Positions 61,996 through 64,000 of a DNA stretch of 64,000 nt are shown here, piece by piece. Where the stretch lies: contig OX465583.1 in the NCBI GenBank assembly GCA_950022655.1, forward strand, positions 35,863,360-35,927,359. The letters are read 5' to 3'. A program made the translations under genes and the position numbers. Each line of letters opens with the position of its first letter. Position 1 is the stretch's first letter. The DNA is from Alentia gelatinosa (lineage: Eukaryota > Annelida > Polychaeta > Phyllodocida > Polynoidae). The notes below the pieces were generated by a model. The model had not been told where the DNA came from. It saw only the letters and a program-made list of their open reading frames with translations, and did no database searches.

Positions 61996-63573
61996 CTAGA
62001 AAGATAGACAGGCATATGAACATGTTGTCATGAGTTCAAAAAGGGTGGTTGTCATCGTCTATTATCTCACCTCTGGTATTTTTCCCCATAGACTTAACAT
62101 TGGGATCTTGTACTCAACGCCCGTTTAGTATTTAGAAAAATACTCAATGGGGGGAGGGGTCTGTTACAAATGTTAGCCAATTAGTCAATGTGAGGGGTGA
62201 GATAAATTCCGAAAGCTATTCAAGATCAAACATGTATAGATATACTATAGAGGAAAGCTATGAAAGTTTATGGTCAGAGCTTGATTCCATCTTGTTTGAA
62301 TCGCTACGTAATTCACACAGGTTCACCTTGTGAATTACTACACTATTCAAACTAGATGGGATACAAGCTCTGACCATAAACTTTTATAGCTTTCCTCTAT
62401 AGTATACATGTTTGATCTACTTTATTTTTAATTCTCTTTTCAAGAAAACTCATAAAGAGCAAATCGTACTGGAACCAATATATATATATATAACAAGAGT
62501 TAAGCGTGCATTTCAAAATAGAACTATTGGCCTCTAAAGGCAAAATTAGCGGATGTACACATTTTAAACTCAATAGGCTTATTTACAAGGAGGGGAGAGA
62601 TTGGATAATTAAAGCCCTACCCCTCTGTGAGCTCAGCAGTTCACGCATCAGTGCACACAGCTGAAGGTGTGGGGTGGCGGGGGAAATGGGGTATGACAGA
62701 GACCTTTTTAGAATGCAGAGTATATTTATCTACCTGTGGGCGATTTTAATTGGCAATCAGTGCACACAGAAACTGAGCCCTGTCTGTATGCTCCCTGGCC
62801 ATGTGACTCAAAATGGGGATTAAAAGTATGTTTCTATGTACACCAATAAAGTATGCCAAGCCAATATCTGGTGGTAAATGATATTGCAAAGCCTCCCCAT
62901 TTTTAACAAATACTTGAATATCTCTGTAAATATAGTCTACCTTGAAATCCCACTACCTACAAACTACTGTTTTTTATTCTCTTTCAAATGATGCATATTA
63001 TATTATGATTGAACCAGTTTTACAGGCAGAAATATGTACATAAAGGAGGTCTTAATAATGGACGTGTGACTAAAAAGTCCCCCCACCCCTAAAAACAACA
63101 ACCTGAAATCTCTTTTTTTTCAAATCTGTCAAAATACTAAAACTGTGAGATATTGTATGGCCATAATAACTTGTCCTTAACAGAAATCATATTCCTATCT
63201 GTCCTTAGTTTAATAGCTATAAAAAGCAAAAATGTGATCAGGTCGCCTAGGGACTCAACAAGCGGGTGTATTATAGTGGGCTATAGCCATACCCTAGAGA
63301 CCAACCGTCCACTCGCTGATAATACACAAATTTAATGATAAAGGTGGATGGTGAGACAAAACCGTTCATAAGAAAATGTGCATCTTAAAATACTGACTTT
63401 AAGGGATCTTTTTCATTGAAAAAGTCGGTGGTCGCCATTCAACAAACATTATTTTGAAATAGATTTTTCTTCATCTGGTATTGACTATTGATTTCTAATG
63501 AAGGTCTGATGACAAATTATCTATAAAACCTTTTAAATTCATGAGTCATAGAATAAATAAAAAATACATTAAC
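61996..63573 (-). other. Zinc-finger gene intron
   Basis: A 1.58-kb phase-0 intron holding the long hairpin at 62224-62417 and otherwise AT-rich sequence without a recognisable gene. Confidence 0.8.
62224..62417. repeat. 194-bp near-perfect foldback hairpin
   Basis: GATCAAACATGTATAGATAT on the left pairs with the right-hand end CATGTTTGATC. The arms continue through AGAGGAAAGCTATGAAAGTT and its inverse to GTAATTCACA, with a loop of only four bases at 62322-62325. There are about 97 bases per arm, with one four-base indel and about ten mismatches. It has the form of a MITE or foldback element. No target duplication could be fixed. Confidence 0.85.
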
Positions 63574-64000
63574 CTGATCGTTATCCACAGAGGAGGCATC
63601 AAATTCTGGATTAGGATCACTGTCTTCATCAGTAGTGTCCGCATCCTGTTGTTCGTCTGAAGGAGACAGACGCTCCTCGGCTTTGACTGTAGAGACAGCG
63701 GGGCAAGTCACTGAGCAATCTGGCTTTCCTTCGAGATCGTCTTTAGGTTTTATCTCGATGTAAGGCTCTTCCGTTTTGATGTCCAATGAAGATAAGTCGT
63801 TCTCGGCTCCACACTCGCTGGTTGTTGTTTTGCTCCTTATTCTTGCCGAGGTGCGCTCAGGGGTAGGATTATCAGGCTTCAAGATGCTACGGGTGGGAGT
63901 CTCTCGTAATTTCCTAGATATTGACCGTCCCCCTTTGTATCGACTTCTTCTAGAACCGGGGGTAATATCCTTTATGTGGAGAGTGTCTTCTACGGTGAAC
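63574..64000 (-). CDS. Zinc-finger protein, upstream exon (partial, runs off window)
   Basis: The frame is open from the window edge to the donor CAG/GTTAAT (exon end 63574), about 142 residues in phase 0. There are no fingers. It is a low-complexity regulatory region: a basic segment near the start (GSRRSRYKGGRSISRKLRE) and then an acidic Ser/Thr-rich part ending DEDSDPNPEFDASSVDNDQ. Two matches to the SUMO acceptor consensus are visible, IKTE and VKAE, as in many finger repressors; that use is inference. The true start codon lies outside the window, and the continuous frame gives no sign of a start inside. Confidence 0.8.

Overview
This window is nuclear DNA from an invertebrate animal. Three multi-exon genes with GT-AG introns are visible: a metazoan UBALD gene, an unrecognised gene and a long C2H2 zinc-finger gene. 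Around them lie many animal-type transposons: Ty3/Gypsy, a non-LTR element, TTAA- and TA-target inverted-repeat elements, foldback repeats and poly-C tracts. A marine invertebrate such as a mollusc, annelid, brachiopod or lancelet is plausible, but the sequence does not fix the taxon. I see no bacterial-style operon, CRISPR array, rRNA or tRNA gene.

Layout. 1-2850: upstream DNA with a GC-rich hairpin. 3046-26395 (+): UBALD, three coding exons in which exon 2 and exon 3 are separated by a 22.85-kb intron. That intron holds a GC-rich island near 10.1-10.8 kb, long C runs, a 5'-truncated non-LTR reverse transcriptase (21.3-22.6 kb) and two hairpin-bearing repeats. 26.4-27.7 kb: probable UBALD 3' UTR. 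27.9-49.2 kb: a repeat-dense block. It contains paired short repeats, five nested or adjacent copies of a terminal-inverted-repeat element (30.5-33.5 kb), a decayed Gypsy fragment interrupted by a foldback element that itself carries a pogo-like element (34.2-37.5 kb), a second decayed Gypsy (37.8-40.7 kb) interrupted by a TTAA element, and a structurally complete but mutated Gypsy (41744-46883). The last has 155-bp LTRs and a 5-bp target duplication, and sits inside another TTAA element. 49991-54583 (+): a two-exon gene for a 503-residue protein of unknown family, starting in a GC-rich island. 58082-64000 (-): the last four exons of a zinc-finger gene with 13 fingers, running off the right edge.

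The unknown gene and the zinc-finger gene converge on a 3-kb spacer that holds an old tandem duplication. Nothing shows that the three genes share a pathway. UBALD is a small UBA-like protein, the zinc-finger protein is probably a DNA-binding nuclear factor, and the middle protein has a folded N-terminal half and an acidic, low-complexity tail. The most unusual signals are structural: a palindrome kept by a paired base change between repeat copies, a three-level nested insertion with an internal empty-site control, and duplicated exons that each encode a C2H2 plus C2HC finger pair.
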